From positions 186,001 to 250,000 of the forward strand of contig NZ_JAESFE010000001.1 in the NCBI RefSeq assembly GCF_019646055.1: a stretch of 64,000 bases of DNA, in the 5' to 3' direction. Of this stretch, positions 51,387-63,684 are shown piece after piece; the stretch's first letter is position 1; each line of letters opens with the position of its first letter. Both the position numbers and the translations under genes were made by a program. This DNA comes from Sodalis sp. CWE. Its GTDB lineage: Bacteria; Pseudomonadota; Gammaproteobacteria; Enterobacterales; Enterobacteriaceae. The notes beneath the pieces are model-generated. The model was not told where the DNA came from. It saw nothing but the letters and a program-made list of their open reading frames with translations, and did not search any database.

Positions 51387-54300
51387 TTAATTGAACTCTA
51401 ATTTCACTTGTTTACTGCCTACAAGTGTTCGTAAATCATTAAGTAAATGATCTGTTAAATAAACTTGCCAAATTTTTTCTCCGAAACGCACTCGCATATG
51501 TGTATCTATCTTTTGATGGAAAAGATATACAGGAGTATTTCCTGATTGATTTTTTTTTAATAATATAAGAAGGCGATTAAGGAAATGATTATTGCTTATT
51601 TGCCATTCCATTAATAAAATAACAATTTTACGTACATATTTTCTTCTTGCTTCACTAATGTCCATTAATTCACTAGAAATTAGTCTAGCACTTCTATTAA
51701 GAGAATCATAACTGACCCTTCCTTTTACAAGGATAACACGATCTCTTTTCAGTAGAAAATAATATCTTTCTAGTTCATTTGCGAACAAAACTATATCAAG
51801 TCGGCTTGATTGATCATCTAGTGTACAAATACTAACTTTATTTCCTTTCTTTGTGATTGTTTTCCGAATCGATAAAATTAATCCTACAATGGTAATAACT
51901 TTTCCACGTTCAACAAGGTAAACATCTCTTAAACGTAGACCATTTGTATAGAATTTAATTTCATGTAAATATGAAGTAATGGGATGACCGCTTAAATAAA
52001 ATCCAAGTGTTTCCCGTTCGTTATCCAAAATCATTTTTTCCGTCCAGGGAGTAACACTATATGAAGATTGTATAATTTCTCGCTTACTTTTTATATCAAA
52101 CATATCAGTTTGACCAATCTCTTCATTTCTAGCACGTTGATTAGCGAATTTAAGTGCATCATTTATAGAGGCTATTAGCGCAGCTCGATGATCACCAAAA
52201 CAATCAAATGTTCCAGACATAATTAGTTTTTCCAATATTCTTCGACTTAATTTTTTAACATTAGCATGTGCACATAATTCAAATATTCCATTAAAGCAAC
52301 CTCTTCGATTACGTGCTTCAATTATTGCTTGGATAGGTCCCTCCCCAATACCTTTAATAGCGCCTAGACCATAAACTATCTCACCATTTTGGTTAACAAA
52401 AAAACGATATTGGCTATTATTAATATTTGGTGGCAAAACCTTTAGACCCATACGCAGACATTCTTCCATTAATTCTACTATTCTTTCAGTGTTATCCATA
52501 TCTGCAGACATAGCTGCTGCCATGAATTCAGCAGGATAATGAGCTTTTAGCCATAGAGTTTGATACGAAACTAATGCGTACGCAGCAGAATGTGATTTAT
52601 TAAATCCATATCCAGCAAATTTTTCTACTAGATCAAAGATTTTCATTGAAAGTTCACTTTTAATTCCGATACGTTCTGCTCCAGTTTTAAAAACTAATCG
52701 CTGTTTTGCCATTTCCTCTGATTTTTTTTTCCCCATAGCGCGGCGAAGAATATCTGCTTTTCCTAAAGTATATCCTGCCAATACTTGAGCTATCTGCATT
52801 ACTTGCTCCTGGTAAAGGATAATTCCATAAGTTGACTCTAAAACAGGCTTTAAGGACAAGTGTTGCCATTCAATGTCAGGATAAGAAATCTTTTCGAGAC
52901 CGCGTTTGCGATTTATAAAATTATCTACCATGCCAGATTGTAGTGGACCCGGCCTAAATAAAGCTACTAACGCGATCATATCCTCGAAACAATCTGGCTG
53001 CAAACGTCTTATTAAATCTCGCATGCCACGTGATTCTAGCTGAAATACAGCAGTTGTTTCGGAACTTTTTAATAAATTGAAACTTTTTTCATCGTCTAGT
53101 GGAATAGAAGAAACGTTAATGGGTTTTTTTAAATTATGATGTACACGCCTAGCATTAATCATTTCTAATGTCCAGTTAATTACGGTTAGAGTACGTAATC
53201 CTAGAAAATCAAATTTTACTAGGCCAACATACTCCACGTCGCTTTTATCGAACTGAGTCAATTGGCAGCTCCCTTCACTATCGCAATAAATAGGGGAAAA
53301 ATCAGTAATTTTTGTTGGAGCGATTACTACTCCCCCTGCATGTTTACCAGCGTTCCTTGTTATTCCTTCCAATTTTTTCGCCATATCAATTAATGTTTTG
53401 ACTTCCTCGTCATTGGAATAAATAGTCTGTAGTTTTGGTTCAGTTATGAGAGCTTTTTCTAAATTGATACCAGGATCAGAAGGAACAAGCTTAGAAATGG
53501 AATTTACAAAACTATAAGAATATCCAAGTACTCGTCCAACATCACGAATTGCTGCTTTTGCTGCTAAAGTACCAAAAGTAATAATTTGAGAAACTGCATC
53601 TCGACCATACATTTTAGCTACATGATCAATAACCAAGTCACGTTTTTCCATGCAAAAATCGACATCAATGTCTGGCATTGATATACGTTCTGGATTGAGG
53701 AAACGTTCAAATAATAAACCAAACGATAGTGGATCAAGATCTGTAATTTTTAGTGCATAAGCTACAAGCGAACCGGCACCAGAACCACGCCCTGGTCCAA
53801 CAGGAATGTTATTCTTCTTTGACCATTGAATAAATTCCATTACTATTAAAAAATAACCAGGAAAACCCATCTGGTTTATTACTTTCAATTCACTAAATAA
53901 ACGTTCATTGTAAATTGAACGTTTTTTTTTCCGTATGTTAATATTTGGGAACAAAAATTCTAATCGTTCTTCCAAACCTTGACGAGCACATTTAATTAAA
54001 TAATCTGCCGTGGATAAATTTCCAGTTGGAAATTGTGGCAAAAAATATCTATTAAGACGAATAATAACATTGCATCGTCGTGCAATTTCTACACTGTTAG
54101 ATAATGCTTCCGGTAGATCGGCGAATAAATTGCACATTTCTTCTTCGCTGCGAAGATATTGTTGTGGACTATAGCTTCTTGGCCGTTTAATATCATTGAG
54201 AGTGTATCCATTACTAATTGCCACTCTGATTTCATGCGCATCAAAATCTTTTGTATCGATAAAGCGTACATCATTAGTAGCTACTATTGGTAAACCATGA

Positions 54301-54875
54301 CGAGTTGCTAATGCAACAGCAGAGCGTATGTAATTTTCTTCACCTGATCGTCCAGTACGAATAACCTCCAAGTAGTAACGTTCTGGAAAAAATCGTCCAT
54401 AAAACTCTAAACAGTTTTCTATTTGAGAAACATTATTACGTATCAAAAACTTTCCAATATCCCCTTTACTTGCCCCGGAAAGAAGAATGAGACCTTCATT
54501 ATAATTAGCTAACCAATTGCGATCGATAACAGGTCCAAGAGCACTGTTATATCCACGTTTATAAGCATCCGAGATTAACAGAGTTAAATGTTTGTATCCA
54601 ACATTGTTTGCTGCTAAAATTGTCAACTCTGATATTTCGTTATGAAATACGTCATTTTGGACAAAAAAATCTGCGCCAATAATTGGTTTAATGCCGAGCA
54701 TATGGGCATTATCATAAAATTTGACTAATCCACATAAATTAGCAAAGTCAGTAATGGCCAAGGCAGGCATATGTAGAAGTACAGCTTTTTCTAATAACTG
54801 ACTTATTTTAATTAGTCCATCAACCATAGAATAGTCACTATGTAAGTGTAAATGAACAAAACGTGGTTCTGGCAT
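51387..54875 (-). CDS. dnaE: DNA polymerase III alpha subunit DnaE
   Basis: DnaE is the replicative polymerase. The 1162 residues (1160 in E. coli) start [20 protein letters not shown] with the PHP domain. The palm follows, with [28 protein letters not shown] (catalytic Asp pair) and [10 protein letters not shown] (third Asp). Then come the fingers ([39 protein letters not shown]), the helix-hairpin-helix ([14 protein letters not shown]), an OB fold ([15 protein letters not shown]) and the tail with QTDMFD near the beta-clamp-binding site. All core motifs are conserved. rnhB, which lies upstream in E. coli, is missing. Confidence 0.97.
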   Translation of the reverse strand: MPEPRFVHLHLHSDYSMVDGLIKISQLLEKAVLLHMPALAITDFANLCGLVKFYDNAHMLGIKPIIGADFFVQNDVFHNEISELTILAANNVGYKHLTLLISDAYKRGYNSALGPVIDRNWLANYNEGLILLSGASKGDIGKFLIRNNVSQIENCLEFYGRFFPERYYLEVIRTGRSGEENYIRSAVALATRHGLPIVATNDVRFIDTKDFDAHEIRVAISNGYTLNDIKRPRSYSPQQYLRSEEEMCNLFADLPEALSNSVEIARRCNVIIRLNRYFLPQFPTGNLSTADYLIKCARQGLEERLEFLFPNINIRKKKRSIYNERLFSELKVINQMGFPGYFLIVMEFIQWSKKNNIPVGPGRGSGAGSLVAYALKITDLDPLSFGLLFERFLNPERISMPDIDVDFCMEKRDLVIDHVAKMYGRDAVSQIITFGTLAAKAAIRDVGRVLGYSYSFVNSISKLVPSDPGINLEKALITEPKLQTIYSNDEEVKTLIDMAKKLEGITRNAGKHAGGVVIAPTKITDFSPIYCDSEGSCQLTQFDKSDVEYVGLVKFDFLGLRTLTVINWTLEMINARRVHHNLKKPINVSSIPLDDEKSFNLLKSSETTAVFQLESRGMRDLIRRLQPDCFEDMIALVALFRPGPLQSGMVDNFINRKRGLEKISYPDIEWQHLSLKPVLESTYGIILYQEQVMQIAQVLAGYTLGKADILRRAMGKKKSEEMAKQRLVFKTGAERIGIKSELSMKIFDLVEKFAGYGFNKSHSAAYALVSYQTLWLKAHYPAEFMAAAMSADMDNTERIVELMEECLRMGLKVLPPNINNSQYRFFVNQNGEIVYGLGAIKGIGEGPIQAIIEARNRRGCFNGIFELCAHANVKKLSRRILEKLIMSGTFDCFGDHRAALIASINDALKFANQRARNEEIGQTDMFDIKSKREIIQSSYSVTPWTEKMILDNERETLGFYLSGHPITSYLHEIKFYTNGLRLRDVYLVERGKVITIVGLILSIRKTITKKGNKVSICTLDDQSSRLDIVLFANELERYYFLLKRDRVILVKGRVSYDSLNRSARLISSELMDISEARRKYVRKIVILLMEWQISNNHFLNRLLILLKKNQSGNTPVYLFHQKIDTHMRVRFGEKIWQVYLTDHLLNDLRTLVGSKQVKLEFN

Positions 54876-55036
54876 ATAATGTTTCTCTATAAAAAAGAGT
54901 AAAGTGATTAAGACGTAAGAAAAATTCTTACATATCGCATCATAATAAATACACTAGATTATATGTGGGCTAAAGATTTTTGTGTAACGCGGAAGATATT
55001 AATTTAATGATATACACAGTTTCTGACTTTAAAAAA

Positions 55037-56197
55037 TTAACGTTTTATTAATGCCATTACTGCACGTGCAGCCTGTTCATTTGCGTTACAACGAATCTTC
55101 CGATGCATTTGACGAAATGTAGTTAATAAGGAATTTATTTGATGATCACTATCTTCAAGTAAGAAACCTAAAGCATTTGCTAACGCATCTGGATGACACT
55201 TTTCTTGGAGAAATTCTTTAACTAATTCATGATCAGCTAATAGATTCGGAAGAGATATCCATTTAGTTTTTATCAAACGACGTGCTATTGCAAATGACAA
55301 AGGCTTCATGCGGTAGCCAACAACCATTGGACATTTTGCTAACATACATTCAAGTGTTGCAGTACCTGAAGCTAATAGAGCTACATTCGCAGCAATCATA
55401 GCTTGTATAGATGATCGATGATTTAAAATTCGTAATGGTAATGTTGGTGTTGTCATCGCTTTAATACGTTTAAATTTGGCACAATGATTAGAATTAACTA
55501 ATGGAACAATAATTTCAAGTCCTGGAAAATTGCGATACAGTTGTTCAGCAGTACGTAAAAAATCTGCACCTAACATTTCAATCTCGCTTTGACGACTTCC
55601 AGGCAACAATGCCAGGCATGTTGCTTCGACTGGTATGCCGAGCGCTACACGCGCAGCAGTTTTATCAGGATTAAAAGGAATAAAATCGGCTACTGGATGG
55701 CCAATGAACTTGCAAGGAACATTGTGATAATCATAAATTGACTTTTCGAATGGAAATAAAGCTAATACGTTATCAGTAGCTCGACCAATTTTATGAACTC
55801 GATTTTTCCTCCAAGCCCAAATAGAAGGACTAACGTAATGAATAGTACGAATTCCACGTTGTTTTAATTTGTTCTCTAATGAGATTGTAAAATCTGGTAC
55901 ATCAATACCAATAAATACATCGGGTTGTAATGCAATGAAACGATGTTCTAAATCGCGGCGAATACGTAATAATTTTGGTAAATATTTAACTGTTTCAAAG
56001 ATACCCATTACCATTAACTCTTCTGCATTATACCAGACCTCTATCCCTGCTGTTCGCATATTTTCTCCAGCAACGCCGAAAAATTTAACATTTGGCAAAT
56101 ATTCACGCAGCGCATTCATTAATCCAGCGCCAAGAATATCTCCAGATGTTTCTCCAGATACTAGACCAATAGTGACAGAACGTGATATTAATCCCAT
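55037..56197 (-). CDS. lpxB: Lipid A disaccharide synthase LpxB
   Basis: LpxB joins UDP-2,3-diacylglucosamine and lipid X to make the lipid A disaccharide. It is a peripheral inner-membrane GT-B enzyme. The 386 residues (382 in E. coli) show [116 protein letters not shown] and [14 protein letters not shown]. It begins two bases after the lpxA stop, in the conserved lpxD-fabZ-lpxA-lpxB order. Confidence 0.97.
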   Translation of the reverse strand: MGLISRSVTIGLVSGETSGDILGAGLMNALREYLPNVKFFGVAGENMRTAGIEVWYNAEELMVMGIFETVKYLPKLLRIRRDLEHRFIALQPDVFIGIDVPDFTISLENKLKQRGIRTIHYVSPSIWAWRKNRVHKIGRATDNVLALFPFEKSIYDYHNVPCKFIGHPVADFIPFNPDKTAARVALGIPVEATCLALLPGSRQSEIEMLGADFLRTAEQLYRNFPGLEIIVPLVNSNHCAKFKRIKAMTTPTLPLRILNHRSSIQAMIAANVALLASGTATLECMLAKCPMVVGYRMKPLSFAIARRLIKTKWISLPNLLADHELVKEFLQEKCHPDALANALGFLLEDSDHQINSLLTTFRQMHRKIRCNANEQAARAVMALIKR

Positions 56198-56199
56198 AA

Positions 56200-56988
56200 T
56201 TATCGAATAATTCCTCGGCGAGATCGCAACAAAAAATCAAGAAAGACATTAACTACTTTGTATTCTTGCGCTAATTCTTTTAGTTCTAATTTAGCTCTCT
56301 CAAGAGTATTACCATTCCGATAAATAATCTTATATGCAGCACGTATTGCGTAAAGAGCATCACGATCAAAACCGTGTCGTTTTAATCCTTCTGTATTCAG
56401 GCCAAATAAAGTAGCATGGTTGCCTTGAGCAATAACAAAAGGCGGTACATCTTGAGAAACACCAGAACACCCTCCAATCATGACGTGCATTCCGATTGCA
56501 CAAAACTGATGTATCGCAGTCATGCCGCCTATAACAGCATGATCGTCAATTATTACATGACCTCCAAGAGTCACGTTATTAGCCATAATACAATGATTGC
56601 CTATAGTGCAATCATGGGCAATATGGGTATTTACCATAAATAAATTTTCATCACCAATCCTGGTTATTTTTTTTCCTTGCATTGTCCCACGATGAATTGT
56701 TACGCACTCTCTAATGCGATTATTATTACCAATTTCTGTACGTGTCAATTCTTTAGAATACTTTAAGTCTTGATTTACATCTCCTAGCGAGGCAAATGGA
56801 TAAATTTGATTATCCTCACCTATCCGAGCTATTCCTGTTACTACTACATGAGATTTGAGTATTGTTCGTGCGCCAATTTCCACTTGTGGTCCAACAATGC
56901 AAAATGGACCAATATATACATCAGCATGGATAATTGCTCCATCTTCCACAATAGCATTGTTGTGTATAAAGGCAGATTGATTAATCAC
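56200..56988 (-). CDS. lpxA: UDP-N-acetylglucosamine acyltransferase LpxA
   Basis: LpxA transfers 3-hydroxyacyl from ACP to UDP-GlcNAc, the first step of lipid A synthesis. The left-handed beta-helix is visible as hexapeptide repeats ([20 protein letters not shown] and others), with catalytic His125 in [10 protein letters not shown], and [20 protein letters not shown] and [20 protein letters not shown] at the C-terminal helices. I chose the GTG at 56986-56988: it aligns with the E. coli start (MIDKSAFVH; here MINQSAFIH), has GGAG eight bases upstream, and gives 262 residues as in E. coli. An upstream ATG would overlap fabZ by 25 bases. Confidence 0.96.
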   Translation of the reverse strand: MINQSAFIHNNAIVEDGAIIHADVYIGPFCIVGPQVEIGARTILKSHVVVTGIARIGEDNQIYPFASLGDVNQDLKYSKELTRTEIGNNNRIRECVTIHRGTMQGKKITRIGDENLFMVNTHIAHDCTIGNHCIMANNVTLGGHVIIDDHAVIGGMTAIHQFCAIGMHVMIGGCSGVSQDVPPFVIAQGNHATLFGLNTEGLKRHGFDRDALYAIRAAYKIIYRNGNTLERAKLELKELAQEYKVVNVFLDFLLRSRRGIIR

Positions 56989-56990
56989 CT

Positions 56991-57446
56991 TTAGGTCTCC
57001 CGGCGGCGAGCGCACATCATTGATGCTTCACAGGCTATTTCACTGTCAACTTTAGCAGTACCTTTGAATCGAGCTATACTTTGCCGTTCTTTAATAAATT
57101 CCACTTCGAGAATTAATTGATCACCAGGTTGAACAGGACGCTTAAATCTGGCCTCATCAATGGCAGCAAAGTAATAAAGTTCCCATGTAGTTAACTTTTC
57201 TGCGCTTTTAAATGCCAGAATACCTGTTGCTTGTGCCATAGCTTCTAAAATCAATACACCAGGAAAAATTGGTTTACCCGGAAAATGTCCTTGAAAAAAT
57301 GGTTCATTAAAAGAAACATTTTTTATTGCTTTTAAGAACTTCCCTTTCTCAAAATCCAAAACACGATCTACCAGTAAAAATGGAAAACGATGTGGTAAAA
57401 ATTCTAATATTTCTTCAATACGAAGAGCATGAGTATCAGTAGTCAA
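56991..57446 (-). CDS. fabZ: 3-hydroxyacyl-ACP dehydratase FabZ
   Basis: FabZ dehydrates 3-hydroxyacyl-ACP in fatty acid elongation and competes with LpxA for 3-hydroxymyristoyl-ACP. The hot-dog fold shows [20 protein letters not shown], the active-site [20 protein letters not shown] (His54, Glu68), [20 protein letters not shown] and a final [10 protein letters not shown] chose the TTG at 57444-57446, which has a GGGAGAG ribosome-binding site and gives 151 residues, the E. coli length. The E. coli gene also starts with TTG. An ATG 45 bases upstream would add unconserved residues. Confidence 0.95.
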   Translation of the reverse strand: MTTDTHALRIEEILEFLPHRFPFLLVDRVLDFEKGKFLKAIKNVSFNEPFFQGHFPGKPIFPGVLILEAMAQATGILAFKSAEKLTTWELYYFAAIDEARFKRPVQPGDQLILEVEFIKERQSIARFKGTAKVDSEIACEASMMCARRRET

Positions 57447-57618
57447 AATACTCTCCCTGTATATGTGGTAAGCATGATATTTAAAAAGCAAAGCTGTCTT
57501 AATCTTATTAATCTGAATAAAAAAAATAAGTAAGCGCGTGAATTACAAAAAAAAGACTGATAATCATTTAAAATCTAGACATGCACAATTTTAATTCTTA
57601 TCTTATCTAGAAAGATAG

Positions 57619-58641
57619 TTAGTTCTTTGACAATTTTCGTTCAATAGTCTTTATTCGTTTTTTTATATTGTTAATGTTCATAACTAATGCAGCTGTTTTC
57701 CGCCATTCTTTGTTTGGTTGCAACGGAATTCCAGAAGAGTAAACTCCTGGTTCAGTTATCGAACGCATAACCATTCCCATTCCAGTAACTGTAACTTTAT
57801 CACAAATAGCAATGTGACCATTGATAACACTTGCACCTCCAATCATGCAGCAACGACCTATAGTTAAACTTCCTGCCATAATAACACCGCCAGCAACTGC
57901 AGTATTATCTCCAATAACTACGTTATGTGCAATTTGGCATTGATTATCAATGATTACACCATTACCAATGCGAGTGTCATCTAACGCACCACGATCAATT
58001 GTAGTACATGCTCCAATTTCAACTCGATCACCGATAATAACGCGTCCAAGTTGAGGTATCTTAATCCAATTTCCGCAATCATTAATATATCCAAATCCAT
58101 CAGCACCTATTACAGCGCCAGATTGAACCAAACAGTGTTCTCCGATAGAAATTTCATGATAAAGAGTAACATTGGCCCATAAACGTGTAGTAGATCCAAT
58201 ACAAGTATTTTTCCCAATAAAGCACCCAGGGCCAATTATTACGTTATCCCCGAGTACCACACCAGATTCAATAACAGTGTTAGCACCAATTGCTACCCGT
58301 TCACCCAAAATAGCGTCTGAAGCAATAACCGCTCCTGTTCCAATATCTATAGCAGGTTTTGGTGTAGTATCCATTAACTGTGCTATCTGAGCATAAGTAA
58401 GATAGGGATTTTCAACCACTAATGCAGAGCCTGCACAGAAAGGAAGGTTATCAACGGTAAGCACTACAGCAGACGCTTGACAGGAAGAGAGTTTTTTTCG
58501 AAAACGATTGTTCGAAAGAAATGTAATTTGACCAGCTTGCGCACTATCTATAGAAGCAATACCAGTGATAATGGTATTGCCATCACCATGCAATTTTGCA
58601 TGCAACTGCTTCGCCAAATCAGCTAGTCGAATTGAAGACAT
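57619..58641 (-). CDS. lpxD: UDP-3-O-(3-hydroxymyristoyl)glucosamine N-acyltransferase LpxD
   Basis: LpxD adds the N-linked 3-hydroxyacyl chain in lipid A synthesis. The 340 residues (341 in E. coli) have an N-terminal uridine-binding domain ([20 protein letters not shown]), a beta-helix of hexapeptide repeats ([20 protein letters not shown] and others), the catalytic histidine in [14 protein letters not shown], the GADGFGY substrate loop, and a C-terminal helix ([20 protein letters not shown]). It starts six bases after skp and is followed by fabZ after 172 bases, a somewhat wider gap than in E. coli. Confidence 0.97.
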   Translation of the reverse strand: MSSIRLADLAKQLHAKLHGDGNTIITGIASIDSAQAGQITFLSNNRFRKKLSSCQASAVVLTVDNLPFCAGSALVVENPYLTYAQIAQLMDTTPKPAIDIGTGAVIASDAILGERVAIGANTVIESGVVLGDNVIIGPGCFIGKNTCIGSTTRLWANVTLYHEISIGEHCLVQSGAVIGADGFGYINDCGNWIKIPQLGRVIIGDRVEIGACTTIDRGALDDTRIGNGVIIDNQCQIAHNVVIGDNTAVAGGVIMAGSLTIGRCCMIGGASVINGHIAICDKVTVTGMGMVMRSITEPGVYSSGIPLQPNKEWRKTAALVMNINNIKKRIKTIERKLSKN

Positions 58642-58647
58642 GATAAG

Positions 58648-59148
58648 TCATTTAACCTGTTTTAGAACGTCGTTAGTAATATCTTTAGCATTGTTGGCAT
58701 AAGCAATAGCATTAGCATTAATTACTATATCATAATTTTTTTTAGTAGCTACTATTCTCACAGCTTCTTGAATACAATTTAAAATTTTGTCACGTTCTTC
58801 TGTCTGGCGACGTCGATTGTCTTGTTCAAAAGCATGCGCTTTAGTAGAAAGATTATCACGTTGTGCAATCAACGACTTTTCTAATGAAATGCGTGCATCA
58901 GGTTCCATGTTAGAACCATTGAGCTGTAATTGTTGCATTTTAATCTTTAAATCTCGCTCCATTGATTGAAGTTCAGTAGCTCGTTTTTTGAATTCGTCTT
59001 CAAGTTTCTTAGCTACGGTCTCTCGTTGTGGTAATTGCTGAAAAATGCTTGAAATATCAACGATAGCGATTTTATCCGCAGCTTGCGAAGTCGAAGTAAT
59101 AGTGAATCCTAAATTCAATAAGACTATAATGGAAAACCACTTATTCAC
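58648..59148 (-). CDS. skp: Periplasmic outer-membrane-protein chaperone Skp
   Basis: Skp is a trimeric jellyfish-shaped chaperone that carries unfolded outer-membrane proteins to BamA. The 166 residues (161 in E. coli) have a signal peptide ending STSQA/AD, then KIAIVDISSIFQQLPQRETV, a long charged coiled-coil region (EFKKRATELQSMERDLKIKM and onward) and the C-terminal strand region NYDIVINANAIAYANNAKDI. It lies between bamA and lpxD in the normal order. Conservation is moderate, as usual for the tentacle region. Confidence 0.93.
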   Translation of the reverse strand: MNKWFSIIVLLNLGFTITSTSQAADKIAIVDISSIFQQLPQRETVAKKLEDEFKKRATELQSMERDLKIKMQQLQLNGSNMEPDARISLEKSLIAQRDNLSTKAHAFEQDNRRRQTEERDKILNCIQEAVRIVATKKNYDIVINANAIAYANNAKDITNDVLKQVK

Positions 59149-59296
59149 TACAAGGCTCCTTAAATTTTTCGCAAAGAAAAATTTTTTACAAATGAATAAT
59201 ATTTTTTATGAAATGTTCATATATTATTTAAATGTTATCAATCGACAAGGTTTTTACCTTAAAAATCGACTATTTACCTCTAATGTTATCACATTT

Positions 59297-61744
59297 TTAC
59301 CAAGTCTTACCGATATTAAATTGAAACGGTTCTACCTTATCCCCGTCATATTTCTTGATTGGTTTTGCATAAGAAAACGTCAGTGGACCAAGAGGTGAGA
59401 TCCACTGTAGAGCAATTCCACCGGAAACTCGTATATTTTTAGGATTACTGTAATCTGGAATTTTTGCCTCAAGAGTTGTATTAGTATTCTTCCATTTGCT
59501 ATCCCAAACGGTGCCACTATCAACAAATAATGAAGTTCGTATCGTATTATTTTGCCTTTCATTCAAAAACGGTGTTGTTGGGATGATAAGTTCAGTTGTT
59601 GCAATCGCCATTGCATTTCCGCCTACAGCATCATTCGATTTGCTTATTTGACATTCACTATAGTAGGTATTATTGCTATTGCATTTATAATAAACTGCTT
59701 TTGGTCCGATGGTGTTAACACGAAAACCACGAACACTATTGGCCCCCCCTACATGAAAGTTATCATAAAATGGCACATCTTTATCATCAAAACCATTGGA
59801 ATAACCCATTTGAGTATGTCCTTTTAATATCCAATCATTATTTTCGTTAAGTGAAATATAGCGATAAAAATCAAAAATAACTTTATAGTACTGATTGTTA
59901 GAACCTGGCATGGTTATTTTTCCGATTAAATTTGTGTTTGTTCCGGATGAAGGAAAATACCCTCGGTTTAGATTATTAAAAACCCATCCGATTGACACAA
60001 AAAAATCATTAGCACTAATATCAAAATCGTTTTTTAAATGACTAGTCGAAATTATTTTTGAATTAATACCAAAACCTTTTAAGTAACGCCACATTGCTAC
60101 TTGTGGTTGCATGTTACTTAGATCATTATGAATATAATCAAGATTAACTTTAAACGAGTGGTTGTCTCCTGCTAAAAAACCAAACATGGTATTCATACCG
60201 AAACTTCTTAAGTTATAATCAGATAAATCCGCATTGTCAGCGTAAAAGTCATTGTAAAATACTTTACCTCCCAAACTAATACCATTTGCTGTAAGATACG
60301 GATCTATCACTGATAGTTCTGTATAAGTCTGATAATCATTTTTAGCTCCATTAAAACTGAGAAGATTGCCAGTTCCAAGCCAATTATCCTGATGTATGTT
60401 AAATTGAAAACTAATACCACTTTCGCTTCCGAAACCGATACTTGCATTTAAACTACCTGTGTTGCACTCTTTTACGTTATAAATAATATCTACTTGGTCC
60501 ATTGAGTTAGAAACAGGTCGAATCTTAATCTTTACATCTTGAAAATACCCGAGACGATTCAAGCGTTTTTGACCTTGATCAACTAAATTTCTTTTAAATA
60601 AAGAGTTTTCCATTTGACAAATTTCACGACGCAAAACAGAATCTTTAGTAAAATTGTTACCTTCAAAAAGAATGTAACGCACATAAAGTTTGTTTCTTAC
60701 ATCAACGTTAATATGTAATTCAATTGTTTTATCAGCATCATTGACTACTTTTTTTATAATTATTTGTGGATATGGAAAACCCTTTTGATAAAGCAGATTT
60801 CTAATATCACTTTCTATTTTGAAAACTTTGTCGCCATTATACAGTTCTTTAGTAAGCAAAGGCAGATTCTTTTTGGCTAAATGTTCGAGTTCTGTAGAAA
60901 AGTTAGCTATGTTACAATTAATTTTTATGTCAGTTAACGTATATCTTAAGCCTTCTGTGATTTTTAAAGTAACAAAAATCCCATTTTTATCCGGGGTTAG
61001 ACTGACGTGAGTATAATCAACATTGAAACAGGCATAGCCTTGATTAAAATAGAATCTCCGAAGAGTATCTAAATCATTAATTAATTTTTGTTTTTGATAC
61101 TTTCGATTATTTATAATATCCCACCATGGTAGTTTATCTTTCAGTTGAAAAAATGAAAGTAGCTTATTGGCTGTAAACATATGATTACCAATGATGTTAA
61201 TTTTTTGAAGCTTAGCAGTAGCTCCTTCACTAAATATTAATTTTAAATTAACTCTATTACACTCTATCGGTGTAAGTATTGTTTCAATTTTTATATTGAA
61301 TTTACCAATACTATAATAAAAGTCTTCCAGATCTTTTTTAGCGTTAAAAATATTGGAACAATTTAGGAATTCACCGACTCGAATGCCATTCAAGTCAAAA
61401 TGATTTTTTAGTGTTTCTTCTTTTATTATTTTATTTCCAAAAAAAACAACACTAGCAATTATTGGACATTCTTTAACTTGTACAATTAAAGAATTTTCGT
61501 TGCGAAGTATCCGTACATGCTCAAATTTCTTAGTAGAAAAAAGATTACGAATAGCTTTACTGATATCTTCATCAGTTGTTACGCTACCAACATGAATTGG
61601 AATGCTTAATAATGCTGTATTAGTAGAAATTCTTTTTAATCCCTCAAAGTGAATTTCTTTCACCAAAAATTTTTCTGCAAAACATATGTCAACAGTATTG
61701 CTGAACAATAGCACTCCTATAAGGAATCTTCTTATTATCGTCAT
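59297..61744 (-). CDS. bamA: Outer-membrane protein assembly factor BamA
   Basis: BamA is the central beta-barrel of the BAM complex. The 815 residues (810 in E. coli) have a signal peptide ([22 protein letters not shown]), five POTRA domains to about residue 425 (first [15 protein letters not shown], last [20 protein letters not shown]), then the barrel with [30 protein letters not shown], the loop-6 VRGF motif in [16 protein letters not shown], and [15 protein letters not shown]. It ends GKTW like E. coli, with the aromatic terminus needed for barrel recognition. rseP, normally upstream, is missing. Confidence 0.96.
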   Translation of the reverse strand: MTIIRRFLIGVLLFSNTVDICFAEKFLVKEIHFEGLKRISTNTALLSIPIHVGSVTTDEDISKAIRNLFSTKKFEHVRILRNENSLIVQVKECPIIASVVFFGNKIIKEETLKNHFDLNGIRVGEFLNCSNIFNAKKDLEDFYYSIGKFNIKIETILTPIECNRVNLKLIFSEGATAKLQKINIIGNHMFTANKLLSFFQLKDKLPWWDIINNRKYQKQKLINDLDTLRRFYFNQGYACFNVDYTHVSLTPDKNGIFVTLKITEGLRYTLTDIKINCNIANFSTELEHLAKKNLPLLTKELYNGDKVFKIESDIRNLLYQKGFPYPQIIIKKVVNDADKTIELHINVDVRNKLYVRYILFEGNNFTKDSVLRREICQMENSLFKRNLVDQGQKRLNRLGYFQDVKIKIRPVSNSMDQVDIIYNVKECNTGSLNASIGFGSESGISFQFNIHQDNWLGTGNLLSFNGAKNDYQTYTELSVIDPYLTANGISLGGKVFYNDFYADNADLSDYNLRSFGMNTMFGFLAGDNHSFKVNLDYIHNDLSNMQPQVAMWRYLKGFGINSKIISTSHLKNDFDISANDFFVSIGWVFNNLNRGYFPSSGTNTNLIGKITMPGSNNQYYKVIFDFYRYISLNENNDWILKGHTQMGYSNGFDDKDVPFYDNFHVGGANSVRGFRVNTIGPKAVYYKCNSNNTYYSECQISKSNDAVGGNAMAIATTELIIPTTPFLNERQNNTIRTSLFVDSGTVWDSKWKNTNTTLEAKIPDYSNPKNIRVSGGIALQWISPLGPLTFSYAKPIKKYDGDKVEPFQFNIGKTW

Positions 61745-62787
61745 TCTAATAATATGTTATTTTTAATTTAATCAAGTAGCATTTGCTATTAATATCTAAC
61801 TCTGATAAATAAAACCAAACTTGTTATAATGTATATGATAGAATTAGGCTGACCATAGTAATGCGAATGGAACTAAGCAAAAGCATGTTTATTCTTTTTA
61901 AGAGATTTTTTAGTATTTTTAGATATGTTGTATAAATGTATTTATAAGAACCAAAAGAAACATGTTTCTCTTACCTTAAGAGATAAGATAGTTTAAAAAA
62001 TCGGTATCTAAATAAAGTGTCTGCTTACTTTTATCAAGTAAACTTAATATAAAGTCATGTTTTTCAGCTCTCTTCTCCTTGGGAAAAATGCTTAATCAGT
62101 TTTTAGTATGTTGTTTCTTTTTTTTAGACTTAATACTAATGCTAGTAGCTTTTAGTTATACTATCATTTCTAGTGACGAGTGATACAGTTACATTATAAG
62201 AAACCAATTTGTTCAAATATAAATTAATTATTCAATACGATTTGATTCCTGTTGTGTAATACAGAGTAATTTCCTACATTAGCAATTTGTAATTACGCTT
62301 TTCCTTTACGCAGAAGGAGACACTCGTTTGATAGCACAAATATTTATGGGATTAGATTGCAAAAAATTATAAATCGAGATCAACATAAATATGTTGCGGT
62401 TCAAACCGCAACAGGTTTATATGTTCGTTAACATATGCCTCTTAAATCAAAGAGTTCCGAACTCTATTTAATTGCTGACGAGTAATTTAAAAGAAAATTA
62501 TAGAAATATTTTTATTGAAAATCTATAGATGTTACATAGATCGCGCAGCTTGCGTAGATACTTAAATATCTCATTTTTTAATAAATGACCTTTGGAGAAG
62601 ATATTTTGCATATAAAACTTATGTTATAAACATATCCTTTTGCATTTCTATGTTACTTTCAGTAACTTTTTTCAGAATGATTTGCATACATCTTCATACT
62701 TACCATGCAATACTGCATTGAAAAATCTTTTCAACTACTTTGTTGAAGTATAAAAAAGTTGTAGTATTTCATTTCAATTATTCTAAA
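61745..62787. other. Gene-free spacer where rseP is expected
   Basis: About 1.04 kb lies between cdsA and bamA on the reverse strand, the exact place of rseP in enterobacteria. No frame shows the HExxH or PDZ motifs of RseP. Structures are a TCTCTTA/TAAGAGA stem at 61967-61983, a striking hairpin at 62391-62412, and a TTCAAC/GTTGAA stem at about 62732-62749 just downstream of cdsA. The bamA promoter must lie here. Confidence 0.55.
62391..62412. repeat. Perfect ten-base-arm hairpin in the rseP gap
   Basis: TGTTGCGGTT and AACCGCAACA are perfect arms around a CA centre, with imperfect extension outward (AACATAAA on the left against TTTATATGTT on the right, positions about 62381-62424). The GC-rich core is conspicuous in sequence of very low GC. 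It is about 650 bases upstream of bamA and 375 bases downstream of cdsA. Confidence 0.6.
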
Positions 62788-63660
62788 TTAAATACTCTGA
62801 AAAATTTTTAACATAAAACATGTAAATATTGGTAAAGCAGCAATCAAACTATCTATACAATCTAAAATACCACCATGTCCAGGAATTAATCTACTACTAT
62901 CTTTGATTTTAACCTCTCTCTTTAACATGCTTTCAATTAAATCACCGAGTACTGAAGCCAAAACCGTGGCAATTGATGAAACAATTAAAGCAACTGTTGA
63001 TTTTGATTCAAGAGGCGCATATATTCCGAATAACCAAGAAACAGTTGCAGAAGTAATTAAACCACCGATGAACCCTTCCCAGGTTTTTTTAGGAGAAATT
63101 TTTGGTGCTAATCTATAATACCCTAAAGTACGTCCAAATATATAAGCGCCAGTATCTGTACTCCATACTAAAACCATAACATATAAAATCCACCAAGCGC
63201 CAATAAAACTATTGGTAGAATAATGGTGATATCGAAGGATTAACATCCCCCAGAAAAATGGAGAAATAGTCAAGAAGCCAAATATCAATCGTAACAGTAT
63301 AGATGTACGCCAGATTGTAGAAGAATAAGGATAAGATAATATCAGGCAAAAAACTATTATAAACCACCAAAATAAAATAGTCAAAGAGATAAAATTTATT
63401 CGCCAAACTAAAAATGACGAATGCGTTGATGTCATAAAGATCATCAATAGTGTTAGAAAGATTCCATAGAGAATAGTTAGAAAAATCTTGTGGCTATTCG
63501 AGTTTAGTCCTGCTAGCTTTCCCCATTCCCAAGCGCTGAGCATACATATTGCAAGAGTAATTAACGAAAATCCGGTTAGAGATAATGAAAACAATAAAAA
63601 AATAACAATTGGTATCAGAAGAAAAGATGTAACTATACGTTGTTTTATCAAAATTTTCAC
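62788..63660 (-). CDS. cdsA: Phosphatidate cytidylyltransferase CdsA
   Basis: CdsA makes CDP-diacylglycerol from phosphatidate and CTP, the branch point of phospholipid synthesis. The 290 residues (285 in E. coli) form about eight membrane segments and include FLLIPIVIFLLFSLSL, CMLSAWEWGKLAGL, GFLTISPFFWGMLILRYHHY, LVWSTDTGAYIFGRTLGYYR, LAPKISPKKTWEGFIGG and the signature SMLKREVKIKDSSRLIPGHG. The signature normally ends with GILDRxDS; here it is GILDCIDS, with Cys268 in place of an invariant arginine. It follows uppS by 24 bases, as in E. coli. Confidence 0.94.
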   Translation of the reverse strand: MKILIKQRIVTSFLLIPIVIFLLFSLSLTGFSLITLAICMLSAWEWGKLAGLNSNSHKIFLTILYGIFLTLLMIFMTSTHSSFLVWRINFISLTILFWWFIIVFCLILSYPYSSTIWRTSILLRLIFGFLTISPFFWGMLILRYHHYSTNSFIGAWWILYVMVLVWSTDTGAYIFGRTLGYYRLAPKISPKKTWEGFIGGLITSATVSWLFGIYAPLESKSTVALIVSSIATVLASVLGDLIESMLKREVKIKDSSRLIPGHGGILDCIDSLIAALPIFTCFMLKIFQSI

Positions 63661-63684
63661 TTTTCCTCTTTTTAAAATTATGAA

